64,000 nt of DNA from CBDDDW01 sp965226805 (GCA_965226805.1 CBDDDW010000030.1:62001-126000), one strand, 5' to 3'; shown: positions 1 to 9,291, numbered from the stretch's first letter. The notes: generated by a model from the letters alone, not told the origin. Numbers and translations: made by a program.

Positions 1-73
1 CCACCTCCGTGTCGTGAGTGACGATAATGAGCGTCGTCTGTAGGGTGTCAGCGCAATTGGACACTATTGAGGC
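1..73 (-). pseudogene. ABC transporter ATPase, C-terminal fragment
   Basis: Read on the minus strand, the first bases give TTLIIVTHDTEV, which matches the H-loop (switch histidine) region near the end of ABC-transporter nucleotide-binding domains. The frame stays open only up to about position 74, where a TAG closes it, and no Walker A or signature sequence is present upstream. The rest of the gene would continue off the window. The truncation abuts the region that carries a transposase orfA, so an insertion or rearrangement probably cut the gene. Only about 24 codons are visible, so the call rests on one motif. Confidence 0.4.
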
Positions 74-150
74 CTAGAAAACCGAAGAGGTTGGGGGTGG
101 TAGAGGCTCCTTCAGAGGGGTAGATTAACCCTAAGTGAAAGGAGTCATTG

Positions 151-498
151 ATGACCCAGGTAGAGGATCAGGCCAGCCAAGCTGAGGAGCGAAGCCAGGA
201 GACACGAAGCTTCGTGCGTCAGGTCCGTGCAGCGACCCGCCGTAAGTATACCCCTGAAGAGAAGATCCGCATCGTCTTGGAGGGGTTCAGACGGGAGACT
301 ACCGTTAATGACCTGTGCCGACGGGAAGGAATCAAACCCCACTCCTACTACGCCTGGACGAAGGGGTTCATGGAAGCTGGGAAGGAGAGGTTGACTCGGG
401 ACAGTGTGCGTGATGCGACCCGGCAAGAGATAGAGCAGCTCAAGCGGGAGAACAGAGAACTGAAGCAGCTGGTGGGTGAGTTGTCCCTGGAGTTTCAA
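151..498 (+). pseudogene. Truncated IS3-type transposase OrfA
   Basis: The encoded protein has the helix-turn-helix layout of IS3-family OrfA proteins: a YTPEEKIRIVLEG helix, then DLCRREGI and YYAWTKGF, then a leucine-zipper-like tail (IEQLKRENRELKQLVGELSLE). The start is the ATG at 151, preceded by AAAGGAG with a 6-nt spacer; the TTG three bases earlier is less likely. Family members continue after LSLE with a short leucine-rich stretch and then OrfB. Here the sequence switches at about 498 to the end of another insertion element, and the frame closes at 537 with foreign residues. No matching orfB follows, so this is a remnant of an element distinct from the one at 499-1804. Confidence 0.75.
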
Positions 499-511
499 GT
501 GGACCCCATCA

Positions 512-1447
512 TCAGGACAGCGGTGAGGCTAAAATAAGAGAGTCTACCGCTGGGGTGTCTCGTAAACCTTCATCCGATTGTAAGGCTTGTGGATGTTCCA
601 GTAAACACCTTTGTGGGCTCACTGCATGGAACACCTGACCCGGTGACCGATAGCCCAGGGCTTGATGGGGCCGCTCTTGGTTGTAGAAGGCCAGATAAGC
701 CCCAATCCCTTTTCTGGCCTCAGTCCCATTTTGGTATGCCTTCAGGTACACCTCCTCGTACTTGATGCTGCGCCACAGCCGTTCCACGAAGACGTTGTCC
801 ATGCACCGGCCCCTGCCGTCCATGCTCACTTGAACGCCTTGCGCCAGCAGCATGCTGGTGAAGGCCTCGCTGGTGAACTGGCTGCCCTGGTCGGTGTTGA
901 AGATCTGTGGCCGACCCTTGCTCAAGGCCTCTTCCAGAGCCGCAACACAGAAGTCTACCTCCAGGGTGTTGGACAGCCGCCAGGCCAGCACGTAGCGGCT
1001 GTGCCAGTCCATGATGGCCATCAAGTAGAGGAAACCCCGAGCCATGGGTATGTAGGTGATGTCGGTGGCCCACACCTGGTTGACCCGGTTGATCTCCAGC
1101 CCCCTGAGCAAGTACGGATAGACCTTATGCCCTGGGTTTGGCTTGGTGGTGTTGGGACGCCGGTAGATGGCCTCCAGGCCTATCAGCTGCATCAGCCGGC
1201 GGACCCGCTTGCGGTTGACCTGGTGTCCGTGATTTCTGCGCCAGGCAGTCATCCTTCTGGAGCCGTAGAAAGGTGTCTTCAGGTACTGTTGGTCTATGAG
1301 GGCCATCAACTCCATGTCCTCGGCGCCGGCCTCGGTTGGCAGGTAGTACAACGAGGAGCGGCTGATACCCAGCAAGGCGCACTGGCGCACCAGAGACAGC
1401 TTCGGTTCTTCTCGGTCAATCATGGCCCGGCGTTGGGACCGGCTCAC
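512..1447 (-). CDS. IS3-family transposase OrfB (DDE integrase)
   Basis: A 311-residue transposase catalytic subunit. An N-terminal HTH_21-type segment (SLVRQCALLGISRSSLYY, about residues 18-35) precedes an rve integrase core. The acidic triad is visible: Asp in WATDITYI (about 128), Asp in FNTDQGSQFT (about 186), and Glu in VFVERLWRSIKYEE (about 222). The ending YNQERPHQALGYRSPGQVF is typical of the family. Its ATG overlaps the orfA stop by 4 bases (1444-1447). In this family the active transposase is usually an OrfAB fusion made by -1 frameshifting; I did not identify the slip site. The C-terminal 35 or so residues run into the terminal inverted repeat. Confidence 0.92.
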   Translation of the reverse strand: MSRSQRRAMIDREEPKLSLVRQCALLGISRSSLYYLPTEAGAEDMELMALIDQQYLKTPFYGSRRMTAWRRNHGHQVNRKRVRRLMQLIGLEAIYRRPNTTKPNPGHKVYPYLLRGLEINRVNQVWATDITYIPMARGFLYLMAIMDWHSRYVLAWRLSNTLEVDFCVAALEEALSKGRPQIFNTDQGSQFTSEAFTSMLLAQGVQVSMDGRGRCMDNVFVERLWRSIKYEEVYLKAYQNGTEARKGIGAYLAFYNQERPHQALGYRSPGQVFHAVSPQRCLLEHPQALQSDEGLRDTPAVDSLILASPLS

Positions 1448-1728
1448 AACCCGAAGCTCCGTGACAAAAAATCCCGTTCCACCTTGAGCTGCCCAATCTG
1501 TTGGTAGAGCTGGGCAGTGAGGACCTCTTGGTCCTTCTCCTGGCGTCCAGCACCATTTTCAAAGAGGTGCGGCGCCCCCTGAGTCAAGGCCTTCTTCCAG
1601 GCATGGATCTGGCTCGGGTGGACTTCAAACCGGCTGGCCAGCTCTGCAATGGTGTGCTCCCCCTGGAGCGCGGCCAAAGCCACTTTGCCCTTGAAGACTG
1701 GGCTGTGCTTCTTACGTGTTTGCTTCAT
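1444..1728 (-). CDS. IS3-family transposase OrfA (HTH)
   Basis: A 94-residue DNA-binding subunit of the IS3 element. The pattern KHSPVFKGKVALAALQGEHTIAELASRFEVHPSQIHAWKKAL is a textbook HTH_Tnp_1 (IS3/IS911 OrfA) domain, followed by a short coiled coil (QLYQQIGQLKVERDFL) used for OrfA-OrfAB contacts. It lies directly upstream of orfB with a 4-base ATGA overlap. It differs from the truncated OrfA at 151-498, so the two belong to different elements. Confidence 0.9.
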   Translation of the reverse strand: MKQTRKKHSPVFKGKVALAALQGEHTIAELASRFEVHPSQIHAWKKALTQGAPHLFENGAGRQEKDQEVLTAQLYQQIGQLKVERDFLSRSFGL

Positions 1729-1807
1729 GTCCTGCTCCTTCTTTCCGTCCTATTTTAGGAGCGGGACTCTCTCTTAGCCACCTGTCCGAATTTTGGGGAC
1801 CACCTCA

Positions 1808-4010
1808 ATTGGCATATAATCTCGCAGCCACGTCACCGGCCATGGCGGAATATTTCAGCGCCCGTTCGTTGTCTCCCGCTTGGTAGAAGTGATGAGCCAG
1901 CAGATGTGACTGCTCCTCCACCCGGTCATTGAACAGATCTTCGACCGCTTTACCAACGCGTCTGTGGAATCGCCGGCGTTCACGCAACAGCATTGAGTTG
2001 TACGCTGCTTCACGCGTGAGATCGTGTCGGAAAATGTACTCCAACTCCGGGACCTTTCCTGCCTCACGAATTAGCTCCGCCCGCTGGAGCGTGCTTAGAT
2101 GTGTATCGAGGGGGATGCTCGAGTCGGATATTAGCTTGAGCACTCGATGGTAGAATGACCGCCCGATCACTGAGCTCAGCTGTAGTGTGCGGCGGGCGTC
2201 CTCAGTCAACCGGTCGATTCGCGAAGTGAGCAACGCCTGCAGGTTCTCGGGTATGGCGATATCCTCGACTTTGGCCTCCGGGCTCCAGTGCAGGCCAGTC
2301 TCATCACGGTTTACGGCACCCGAGTCGATGAGGGTACGGGTAAATTCCTCCAGATAAAGGGGGTTGCCTTCGGTCCTCTCGAGAATCATGGGACGAAGCT
2401 CAGGCGGGGAACCAGAGATGTTAAAGAGGTTTCCAAACAGTACATCGCTGTCCACATCAGACAGTGGACTTAAGGTTATCTCTGTGTAGCTGTGGGGGTA
2501 GTCGGTCTCGGCGCTCTGCTTCACGCGCCACGCCTGAGACTGGCGCTCGGGCCGGAAAGAGCAAAGCAAGAGTAACGGGACCTCGTCAACGAGTGGAAAC
2601 ATATGGATCATCATCTCCACCGATGCGGGGTCGGCCCAGTGCAGATCGTCCACTACTATGACCGTGGGCGCGAAAGACGCGGGGCTGCCCGCCACATGTT
2701 GTGGCAGGCTTCGTACAGCCCGTGTTGGAGGGCTTCGCCCTGCAACTGGGGGCCGTCTGAATCCGTCCCGACGGCCACAACGCCTCCACAGCACGGACCA
2801 CCAGCGTATGGACCTGGGGTGGAAAGCGCGGCGGTGTTTTGGCAATCTTCTCGCGCACCAAATCCAGGGAATCGTTGTCCTCTACGCCATACATCTGACG
2901 CACGCGCTGTATGAACAGCGCATACGGGCGCGTCGTGTCGTAAGAAACTCCGTGGCTCACGATCCAGGGCGCCCCGTTGCCAGCAATCTTTTCCCATTCG
3001 GCGTGTAGCTCGTCTAACAGGCGGCTCTTGCCGATCCCGGCCTCGCCGATCAGACAGACTATGCCTCCGCTGCCTTGGCCAAGCTTCTCCAAGACCTGGC
3101 GCATCACGCTGATCTCGCTATCACGTCCAATCAGAGGAGCACTCAGCCCCTCTATACCCCTCAGCCTACCTGGAACAGCCTTCGGGCCTATTACCCGATA
3201 AGCCGACACACGCTCACTCTTGCCCTTGACCTCAATACCGCCCAGGTCCTCGGATTCAAATAGAGGCGCCACCAGCCTGTAAGTGTCCGCGGCGATCTGG
3301 ACAGTGCCGGGTTGGGCGGTCTGCTCCATGCGGGCTGCGAGGTTGATGGCGTCACCCATGGCGGTGTATTCCACATACATGTCAGAGCCGACTTCGCCTA
3401 CTACCACCAGGCCTGTGTTGATACCCACCCTTACCTGGAAGTCCAGCCCCCATCTGCGCTTGACTTCCTCATTGTATGGATGGATGCCCTGGATAATGTC
3501 TAGTCCGGCTAACACCGCCCGCTGGGGGTCGTCCTCATGGGCAATGGGGGCGCCAACGAAGGCAAGTATGGCGTCGCCCATCAGGCGTGCGAGAGTGCCC
3601 TCGTAGCGGTACACCGGTGTGATCAGATACTCGAAAGCCCTATTCATGACCTCGGCCCACTCTTCTGGGTCAAGCGTCCCAGCAGCAGCAGTGGACCCCA
3701 CAACGTCACAGAAGAGCATCGTAACTACTCGACGTTCGCTCTGCATACCGCCGCTGGTCCGAACTGCTTGCAGCTTGGCTAGTAGCTCTTTGGGGATATA
3801 CTCTTGGAGCCGGGCCTGGCTGGAGCCGGTCTGGGGTTCGGTCATCTGGTGGCCGCAATTAAGACAAAAACGGGCCCGTGCCGGCAACTCGGTGCCACAT
3901 TCCGGGCATGCGGTAAACAACGGGTTACTGCATGACATACAGAACCTTGATTCCTCAGGATTCGCGTCCTGACAGCGAGGACAGTCCATATCTAGTCGTG
4001 TGTCTGCCAA
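1808..4010 (-). pseudogene. Class III adenylate/guanylate cyclase-AAA ATPase regulator, broken
   Basis: The N-terminus has two zinc-ribbon CxxC pairs (CPRC, CMSC, CPEC, CLNC, residues 10-55), then a class III cyclase domain (VVTMLFCDVVGSTAAAG, GDAILAFVGAP, YTAMGDAINLAARME, about 95-270), then a STAND-type ATPase domain with Walker A GEAGIGKS (about 325). The reading frame is lost near 2760-2770 and again near 2680: LQGEALQHGLYEACHNMWRA lies in the second frame, and VIVVDDLHWADPASVEMM plus the rest of the ATPase in the third. The last frame stops at 1805-1807, exactly where the IS3 element begins, so the C-terminal TPR region typical of this roughly 1,000-residue family is missing. Three separate lesions make function unlikely, though the frameshifts could be sequence errors. 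Confidence 0.85.
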
Positions 4011-4057
4011 ATGGGTTTACAATACGTCAGCGCTCGACGTGGCCCCCCGGTCTGCCT

Positions 4058-4091
4058 CCTCTCCCTATGGGAGAGGATTGAGGTGAGGGTG
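4058..4091. repeat. Dispersed palindromic repeat, copy 1
   Basis: CCTCTCCC and GGGAGAGG form an 8-bp perfect stem with a 3-base loop (4058-4076), followed by ATTGAGGTGAGGG. A second copy with an imperfect stem but the same tail lies at 52231-52266. Both sit in intergenic DNA. The whole 4011-4300 stretch has no other recognisable content. Confidence 0.7.
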
Positions 4092-4299
4092 AGACCGGGG
4101 TTCGCGGGGAGGACCTCCTCATATCAGCATTGTAATGCTATATACGAGACACTAGACTAGCTCTCCCGAAACAGTTCGGACTGTGATTTGTCATAGACTA
4201 GCAACAAACTGAAGCCCTCTCATGTGCAGCCCAGGCAGCTAGGCAAATACCCTACCGTGCCCGCGAGACTACCGCAACGGCATAAGCCTCCGGGACTAC

Positions 4300-4774
4300 T
4301 CTACAAACGCACGCGAAACTTGCGGATCAATCATGAGGGTATTGTACTCCAGAGCCAGCCGTCGCTAGAAGTCCCGACAAAGGCGAGGCCCTTTCTGTCC
4401 GGCGAGATGCCCCGACCAGCAGGAAAGGAGGATCCCGTGCACGGCGCCAGCGATCCGGCTAACATCCTCGGGGGAAAGCACCCCTTCCGGTACGTCGATG
4501 GCCGATTTGAAGCTGACGATCCCTTCCGGTATCACTCCAGGCAACGTCTTGATCTCGTCGATGAGCCGACTAGTCTTTTGCCAGGGTCTCACTGGTGAGT
4601 ACCCCATCGTCATTGACTATGCCCAGGACGATCATGTCCCTTGTACCGAAATCAGACCGTATCGATCGGTTGAGCACTCGGACGGAGTCGTCGCCGGGCA
4701 ACATATTCTCCGGGTCGGTGTCCACGTCAACTCTGACAATGGCATATCTGGCGCATCCAGATGGGCAGCCGCTA
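4300..4774 (-). pseudogene. Decayed RND-superfamily exporter fragment
   Basis: Starting right after the uvrA stop, the minus strand reads IVRVDVDTDPENMLPGDD, then VRVLNRSIRSDFG and DMIVLGIVNDDGVLTSETL before a TAG at about 4587. The next frame continues LIDEIKTLPGVIPEGIVSF and EGVLSPEDVSRIAGAVHG. A third frame, at about 4340-4310, gives FVGTSSDGWLWSTIP. Together these follow the order of the periplasmic region after the first membrane helix in predicted RND-superfamily exporters (MMPL-like: a DTDPENML motif, then GVFNPETL, then LPGV). The first helix and all later helices are absent. At least two frame changes mark it as a dead fragment. Confidence 0.6.
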
Positions 4775-7720
4775 CTACCCTTCTCCGCTCACCGTTGCCG
4801 CCGCCACTTTCTCCCTTGCCCTGTCCAGCACCTTACGTAAGTATTGTCCCGTGTGCGACCTCTTGGTGCGAATCACCTTCTCGGGCGTGCCGGTAGCGAT
4901 TACGCGGCCACCCTTGTCCCCTGCTCCGGGGCCCAGGTCTATGATCCAGTCGCAGTTCTTGATCATGTCCAGGTGGTGCTCGATCAGCACCACCGTGTTG
5001 CCGGCGTCCACGAGCCGGTGAAGCACCCGCAGCAGGGCGGCGCAGTCCTCAAAGGAGAGGCCGGTGGTGGGCTCGTCCAGGAGATACAGCGTCTTGCCCG
5101 TGGCCCGGCGAGACAGCTCCGTGGACAGCTTTATCCGCTGGGCCTCGCCCCCCGACAGCGTGGTGGCGGGCTGCCCCAGCCTTATGTACCCCAGACCCAC
5201 GTCCCGCATGGTCTCCAGCTTTGACCGTATCTTCGGGAAGTTCCAGAAGAAGTCCAGTGCCTGGTCGACGGTCATGTCCAGCACTTCCGCGATGCTCTTC
5301 TCCTTGAACAGCACCTCCAGAGCCTCTCGGTTATATCGCTTGCCTTTGCAGATCTCGCAGGGCACCGTAACGTCGGGGAGGAACTGCATCTCGATCTGGA
5401 TGTACCCCTCTCCCTGGCATGCCTCGCATCTCCCTCCCTTAACGTTGAAGGAGAATCGCCCTGGGGCATAGCCCCGGACCTTAGCTTCGGGCAGCGCGGA
5501 GAACAGCTCTCGGATGGGGGTGAAGGCGCCGGTGTAGGTTGCCGGATTGCTGCGGGGGGTGCGCCCGATGGGAGACTGGTCTATGTTGACAACTTTGTCC
5601 ACGTGCTCGATGCCCAAGAGGGCATCATGTTGGCCCGGCCTGTCCTTCCCCCTGTATAGCATCTGGGCCAGCTTCTTGAACAAAATCTCGTACACGAGGG
5701 TGCTCTTGCCAGAGCCCGATACGCCGGTGACGCAGACCAGGACCCCCAGAGGGAACTCTACGTCCACTCTCTTGAGATTGTTCTGTCTGGCGCCTTTCAC
5801 GATGAGACGTTTCTCGTTGGTATGACGGCGTTTCGCCGGGACCGGGATGGTTCTCTTGCCGCCGAGGTAGAGACCGGTTATGGAGTCCGGGCAGTCGATA
5901 ATGTCCTCGATGCCTCCGGCGACCACCACGTTGCCGCCGTGCTCTCCCGCCCCCGGGCCCAGGTCGACGATATAGTCTGCGGCGCGCATGACGGCCTCAT
6001 CATGCTCCACCACTACTATCGTGTTCCCAAGCTCTCTCAATCGTTTCAATGTGTCAATGAGACGGTTATCATCCACCGGGTGAAGGCCCACCGTAGGCTC
6101 GTCACACACGTATAGGACTCCGGTCAGGCCTGAGCCGATTTGCGTCGCCAGGCGAATCCGCTGAGCCTCGCCACCTGACAGTGTACGCGCCGTGCGACCC
6201 AGCGTGAGATAGTCCAGCCCCACGTCAACCAGGAACTTCAGGCGGGCCTCGATCTCCTTGAGTATCTGAGAGGCTATGGTCATCTCTCTAGGGGAAAGGG
6301 CAGCCTTCTTGCGGCCGCCGGAATTCTTCCCCGAACGGGCCTGTGAGGCCGGCGGCGCCCCAGTGCCGATGTGCCGCACCCACTCGAGAGCGCCGCTTAT
6401 TGTCATGTCGCAGACATCCATTACTCCAAGTCCGCAGACCTCTACAGCCAGGGCCTCCGGGCGCAGGCGTTTACCCCCGCAAGATTCACAAGACCGGGCC
6501 GCCATGTACCGCTCGATCTCATTGCGCATGTAGTCGGATTCGGTGTCCTTATGTCTCCGCTTGAGGTTTGGAATCACCCCTTCGAAGTTCGTCTCCCAGC
6601 TGTACTCGTGGCCCGAGTGGGTCGTGTGGCGCATCGTCACCGGCTCGTCGTTGTTCCCGTACAACAGCGGTTCTAGCGCCGAGTCGGGCAGGTCTTTTAC
6701 TGGAACCCTTGTAGAGAACCCGTAAGCTTTGGCTACTGACTCTATGAGGCTCATGTACCAGCTGCTGGCAGTGCCGGCCCGCACCCATGGCATGATAGCG
6801 CCCTGACTAAGGGAGAGGTCTTTGTTGGGGATGACGAGGTCGGGGTCCACCTCAAGCTTGTAACCAAGGCCGGTACATGCCTGGCAGGCGCCATGGGGAC
6901 TGTTGAAGCTGAAGGTGCGGGGCTCTATCTCGGGGAGGCTAATCCCGCAGTGAACACACGCAAAGTGCTCGGAGAAGACCAGCTCCTCTTCCCCCGAAAC
7001 GTCAACCTGCACTACCCCGCCGCCGTGTTTCAGGGCCGTCTCCACCGAGTCCGCCACACGGTTGATCTCCAGACCCTCGCCGACCGTGAGCCGATCCACC
7101 ACAATCTCTACATAGTGCCACTTGCGTTTATCCAGGTTAAATTCGCCCATCTCATCCAGCAGGTAGATGGTGCCGTTGACCCTTACCCTGATGAATCCGG
7201 CTTTGCGTGCCTCCTCGAAGACCTCCTTGTGTTCACCCTTGCGTCGTCGTACCTTGGGCGCCATTATCATTATGCGGCTGCCTTCGGGCAGGTTGAGCAC
7301 CGCGTCCACGATCTGCTGAACGGTCTGCCGCTCTACCTGACGGCCGCACTGCGGGCAGTGGGGGTGTCCAACCCTAGCGAAGAGCAGGCGGAGGTAGTCG
7401 TACACCTCGGTGACGGTCCCCACAGTGGACCTGGGATTGTGGGAGACCCCCTTCTGGTCTATAGAGATCGCCGGAGAAAGGCCCTCGATGTACTCTACGT
7501 CGGGCTTCTCCATCCTGCCCAGGAACTGGCGAGCGTAGGCGGAAAGAGACTCCACATACCGTCGCTGGCCTTCCGCATAGATGGTATCGAACGCCAGGGA
7601 GCTTTTACCGGAGCCGGAGACCCCCGTGATGACCACCAGCTTGTCCCGCGGGATGGTGACGTCTATGTTCTTGAGATTGTGCTCCCGCGCTCCTTTGACG
7701 TATATGTGCTCTTGTGGCAT
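4775..7720 (-). CDS. uvrA: Excinuclease ABC subunit A
   Basis: A 981-residue UvrA, the damage-recognition ATPase of nucleotide excision repair. Two ABC modules are visible: the first Walker A GVSGSGKSSLAFDTIYAEGQ (about residue 33) and the second GVSGSGKSTLVYEIL (about 660). ABC signatures TLSGGEAQRIRLATQIGSGL and TLSGGEAQRIKLSTELSRR are present. Zinc-binding Cys pairs occur at CVHCG...CQAC (about 255-285) and CEACQGEG...CEICKGK (about 755-785). It is slightly longer than the usual 940 residues because of a basic, low-complexity insert at about 455-475 (RSGKNSGGRKKAA). The ATG start gives the standard N-terminus. No LexA-type operator was seen in the 200 bp upstream. The gene ends abutting the exporter remnant. 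Confidence 0.98.
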   Translation of the reverse strand: MPQEHIYVKGAREHNLKNIDVTIPRDKLVVITGVSGSGKSSLAFDTIYAEGQRRYVESLSAYARQFLGRMEKPDVEYIEGLSPAISIDQKGVSHNPRSTVGTVTEVYDYLRLLFARVGHPHCPQCGRQVERQTVQQIVDAVLNLPEGSRIMIMAPKVRRRKGEHKEVFEEARKAGFIRVRVNGTIYLLDEMGEFNLDKRKWHYVEIVVDRLTVGEGLEINRVADSVETALKHGGGVVQVDVSGEEELVFSEHFACVHCGISLPEIEPRTFSFNSPHGACQACTGLGYKLEVDPDLVIPNKDLSLSQGAIMPWVRAGTASSWYMSLIESVAKAYGFSTRVPVKDLPDSALEPLLYGNNDEPVTMRHTTHSGHEYSWETNFEGVIPNLKRRHKDTESDYMRNEIERYMAARSCESCGGKRLRPEALAVEVCGLGVMDVCDMTISGALEWVRHIGTGAPPASQARSGKNSGGRKKAALSPREMTIASQILKEIEARLKFLVDVGLDYLTLGRTARTLSGGEAQRIRLATQIGSGLTGVLYVCDEPTVGLHPVDDNRLIDTLKRLRELGNTIVVVEHDEAVMRAADYIVDLGPGAGEHGGNVVVAGGIEDIIDCPDSITGLYLGGKRTIPVPAKRRHTNEKRLIVKGARQNNLKRVDVEFPLGVLVCVTGVSGSGKSTLVYEILFKKLAQMLYRGKDRPGQHDALLGIEHVDKVVNIDQSPIGRTPRSNPATYTGAFTPIRELFSALPEAKVRGYAPGRFSFNVKGGRCEACQGEGYIQIEMQFLPDVTVPCEICKGKRYNREALEVLFKEKSIAEVLDMTVDQALDFFWNFPKIRSKLETMRDVGLGYIRLGQPATTLSGGEAQRIKLSTELSRRATGKTLYLLDEPTTGLSFEDCAALLRVLHRLVDAGNTVVLIEHHLDMIKNCDWIIDLGPGAGDKGGRVIATGTPEKVIRTKRSHTGQYLRKVLDRAREKVAAATVSGEG

Positions 7721-7922
7721 CAGACATGCACCTTCGGCCGGATAGTCTCTCTTATTTTAGCACCCGAACAAGATCACTTGCACACGCAATGTGCGACTGT
7801 GGGAACAACTACGTCCCCAGACTTCACGCGTCTGAGAACGGATTGCGCCCCAAAAAACTCATCGCGAACAAGGCGGTGGGTCCAGGCTGGCGTGACGTTC
7901 GGGACGTCAAAGTCCGTTGCGC

Positions 7923-8354
7923 CTACTCTAGCTCCATGATGGGGTCGTCGGTCGCAACTTGATCCATGGGGCGCACGTGCACTGCCTTTACAAGGCCGCC
8001 CTGGGAGGTACGGATGCTCTGCTCCATTTTCATGGCTTCCACCACGCAGACTTCCTGTCCCGGCGTGACCGTGTCCCCTGGCCGGACGGCCACAGCCACC
8101 ACCTTGCCCGGCATGGGAGAGCGTATGATTTTGCCTGAAAGCGGGAGCGCCGGCTGCGCTGCCCGGTGCTGGGGAGCTCCGACGCGAGTTGGAGTACCTT
8201 CGCCGGAGGAAGGATTCCTGGGGGGAAGCCCTTCGACCTCCACGTAAAACGTGTAGCCTTCAACGTCAACCTTGACCGGTGAGGAGGAGAGGTCCTCTAT
8301 TTCCGCTGTGTACCACCGGTCCCCGACCTTTACACGGACACTTTTAGTAGCCAA
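7923..8354 (-). CDS. Biotin/lipoyl carrier domain protein (BCCP-like)
   Basis: A 143-residue protein ending in a biotinyl domain. The biotinylation motif EAMKMEQSI (Lys about 110) is flanked by SPMPGKVVAVAVRPGDTV and VATDDPIMELE, as in biotin carboxyl carrier proteins and the carrier domains of propionyl-CoA, pyruvate and oxaloacetate carboxylases. Residues 1-50 form a small beta-rich segment, linked by a Pro/Ala-rich hinge. No carboxylase or carboxyltransferase gene is in the window, so its partner must be elsewhere. It follows recO on the same strand after 122 bp. A lipoyl carrier is unlikely because the motif is MKM rather than DKA. Confidence 0.88.
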   Translation of the reverse strand: MATKSVRVKVGDRWYTAEIEDLSSSPVKVDVEGYTFYVEVEGLPPRNPSSGEGTPTRVGAPQHRAAQPALPLSGKIIRSPMPGKVVAVAVRPGDTVTPGQEVCVVEAMKMEQSIRTSQGGLVKAVHVRPMDQVATDDPIMELE

Positions 8355-8476
8355 TCGGTTCCCCGCGTGTTGAATGCATTTCCAGGATTGTCATTACCGG
8401 TGATCCTCAGTAACTCGCTCGCCCTGATGGGTACTCTCCATCGGAACACCCTGCGAGGCACGGCAGCCCAGAACCC

Positions 8477-9289
8477 TTACGGGGAGGTGCTCTGGCTGCC
8501 GGCGACCTGTGTTACCGCCTTTCGGGAGTCCTCTAGGTGATCCATAAAGCTTCTGGACCGGATTTCCTTGTCGAGCCAGTATTTCAGGCAAGCGGATAGA
8601 AGATTCTTCAGCTCTTCCGCCAGGCTTCCCGGGACATGGAGCCTGGTCAGGTCTTCAAGGGACCCCCTGTGGACGTGGCGCAACACCTTGAGGGCCTGCA
8701 ACGAGAAGGGCATTACACGGACATCGGCTGGTGTGCAGCGCAGGCAGAGGGCGCCTCCCACCTGAGGGCTGAACCGATGCCTGCCTGGAGAGAGCTCATC
8801 TCCACACTCGACACACCGGTAGAGCTCGGGCATGAACCCCGAGCATCTGAGCAGATGGAGCTCAAAGTAACGCAACGCGGAGTCCCCATTGATCGAGTCT
8901 TCATTGAGAGCTCGCAACGTGTCTACCAGGAGGGAGTACAACTCCCGGTTGGCGCCCCCTTCAGTACCGTACCCGTCCACCAGCTCGGCCAGGTACAGTC
9001 CTCTGGACACGCTCTCCAGGTTGGCCTTCAGAGAAGAGAAACTTTCAAGCACTTGGGCCTGCGTTACGGTGTGGATCCCTCCAAGTCTTGGGCTGGCCAG
9101 CGCCAGCTCCACACGATTCAGGGGCTCCAGATGACCCACCATCTTGCTGGTCGGCTTATGTGCCCCACGCACAACGGCTTTCAGCTTACCCGAGTTGGTG
9201 GAGTACAGTGTGACCATAGCCGTGTCTTCGGCGAAGGGAGCCGACCTGAGCACCACGCCCTCGCTCCTGTAGGTCCGGGGACGCGACAT
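8477..9289 (-). CDS. recO: DNA repair protein RecO
   Basis: A 270-residue RecO, which with RecR loads RecA at SSB-coated gaps. The N-terminal OB fold begins SRPRTYRSEGVVLRSAPFAEDTAMVTLY and includes the family's GKLKAVVRGAHK segment. A four-Cys zinc site follows (CVECG at about 166, CLRC at about 188), which some RecO proteins retain. The gene lies 2 bp downstream of the recR stop, so the two are almost certainly co-transcribed and translationally coupled. Confidence 0.95.
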   Translation of the reverse strand: MSRPRTYRSEGVVLRSAPFAEDTAMVTLYSTNSGKLKAVVRGAHKPTSKMVGHLEPLNRVELALASPRLGGIHTVTQAQVLESFSSLKANLESVSRGLYLAELVDGYGTEGGANRELYSLLVDTLRALNEDSINGDSALRYFELHLLRCSGFMPELYRCVECGDELSPGRHRFSPQVGGALCLRCTPADVRVMPFSLQALKVLRHVHRGSLEDLTRLHVPGSLAEELKNLLSACLKYWLDKEIRSRSFMDHLEDSRKAVTQVAGSQSTSP

Positions 9290-9291
9290 TG

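Larger units (their letters stand above)
499..1804 (-). mobile_element. IS3-family insertion sequence
   Basis: A roughly 1.3-kb element with overlapping orfA and orfB on the minus strand. The two ends form imperfect inverted repeats: the left begins GTGGACCCC then CAGGACAG, the right (reverse complement) begins GTGGTCCCC then TTCGGACAG, followed on both sides by a GAGAGAGTC-like stretch. Both open reading frames look intact, including the DDE residues of OrfB, so the element may be active. TCAA occurs just outside both ends (495-498 and 1805-1808) and could be a 4-bp target duplication. However, the flanks belong to different genes (a transposase orfA on the left, a cyclase gene on the right), so a deletion or recombination must have followed insertion. 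Exact ends are uncertain by a few bases. Confidence 0.8.

Noticed and set aside
662..1507. Long plus-strand frame opposite the IS3 transposase
   Set aside because: It is the complement of orfB, whose protein has clear DDE motifs; the plus-strand translation is Pro/His-rich with no known pattern.
5822..6115. Plus-strand frame as a small gene within uvrA
   Set aside because: Antisense to the ABC signature region; no homology or start site.
6893..7939. 348-codon plus-strand frame inside uvrA
   Set aside because: Antisense shadow of uvrA with no ribosome-binding site or domain similarity.
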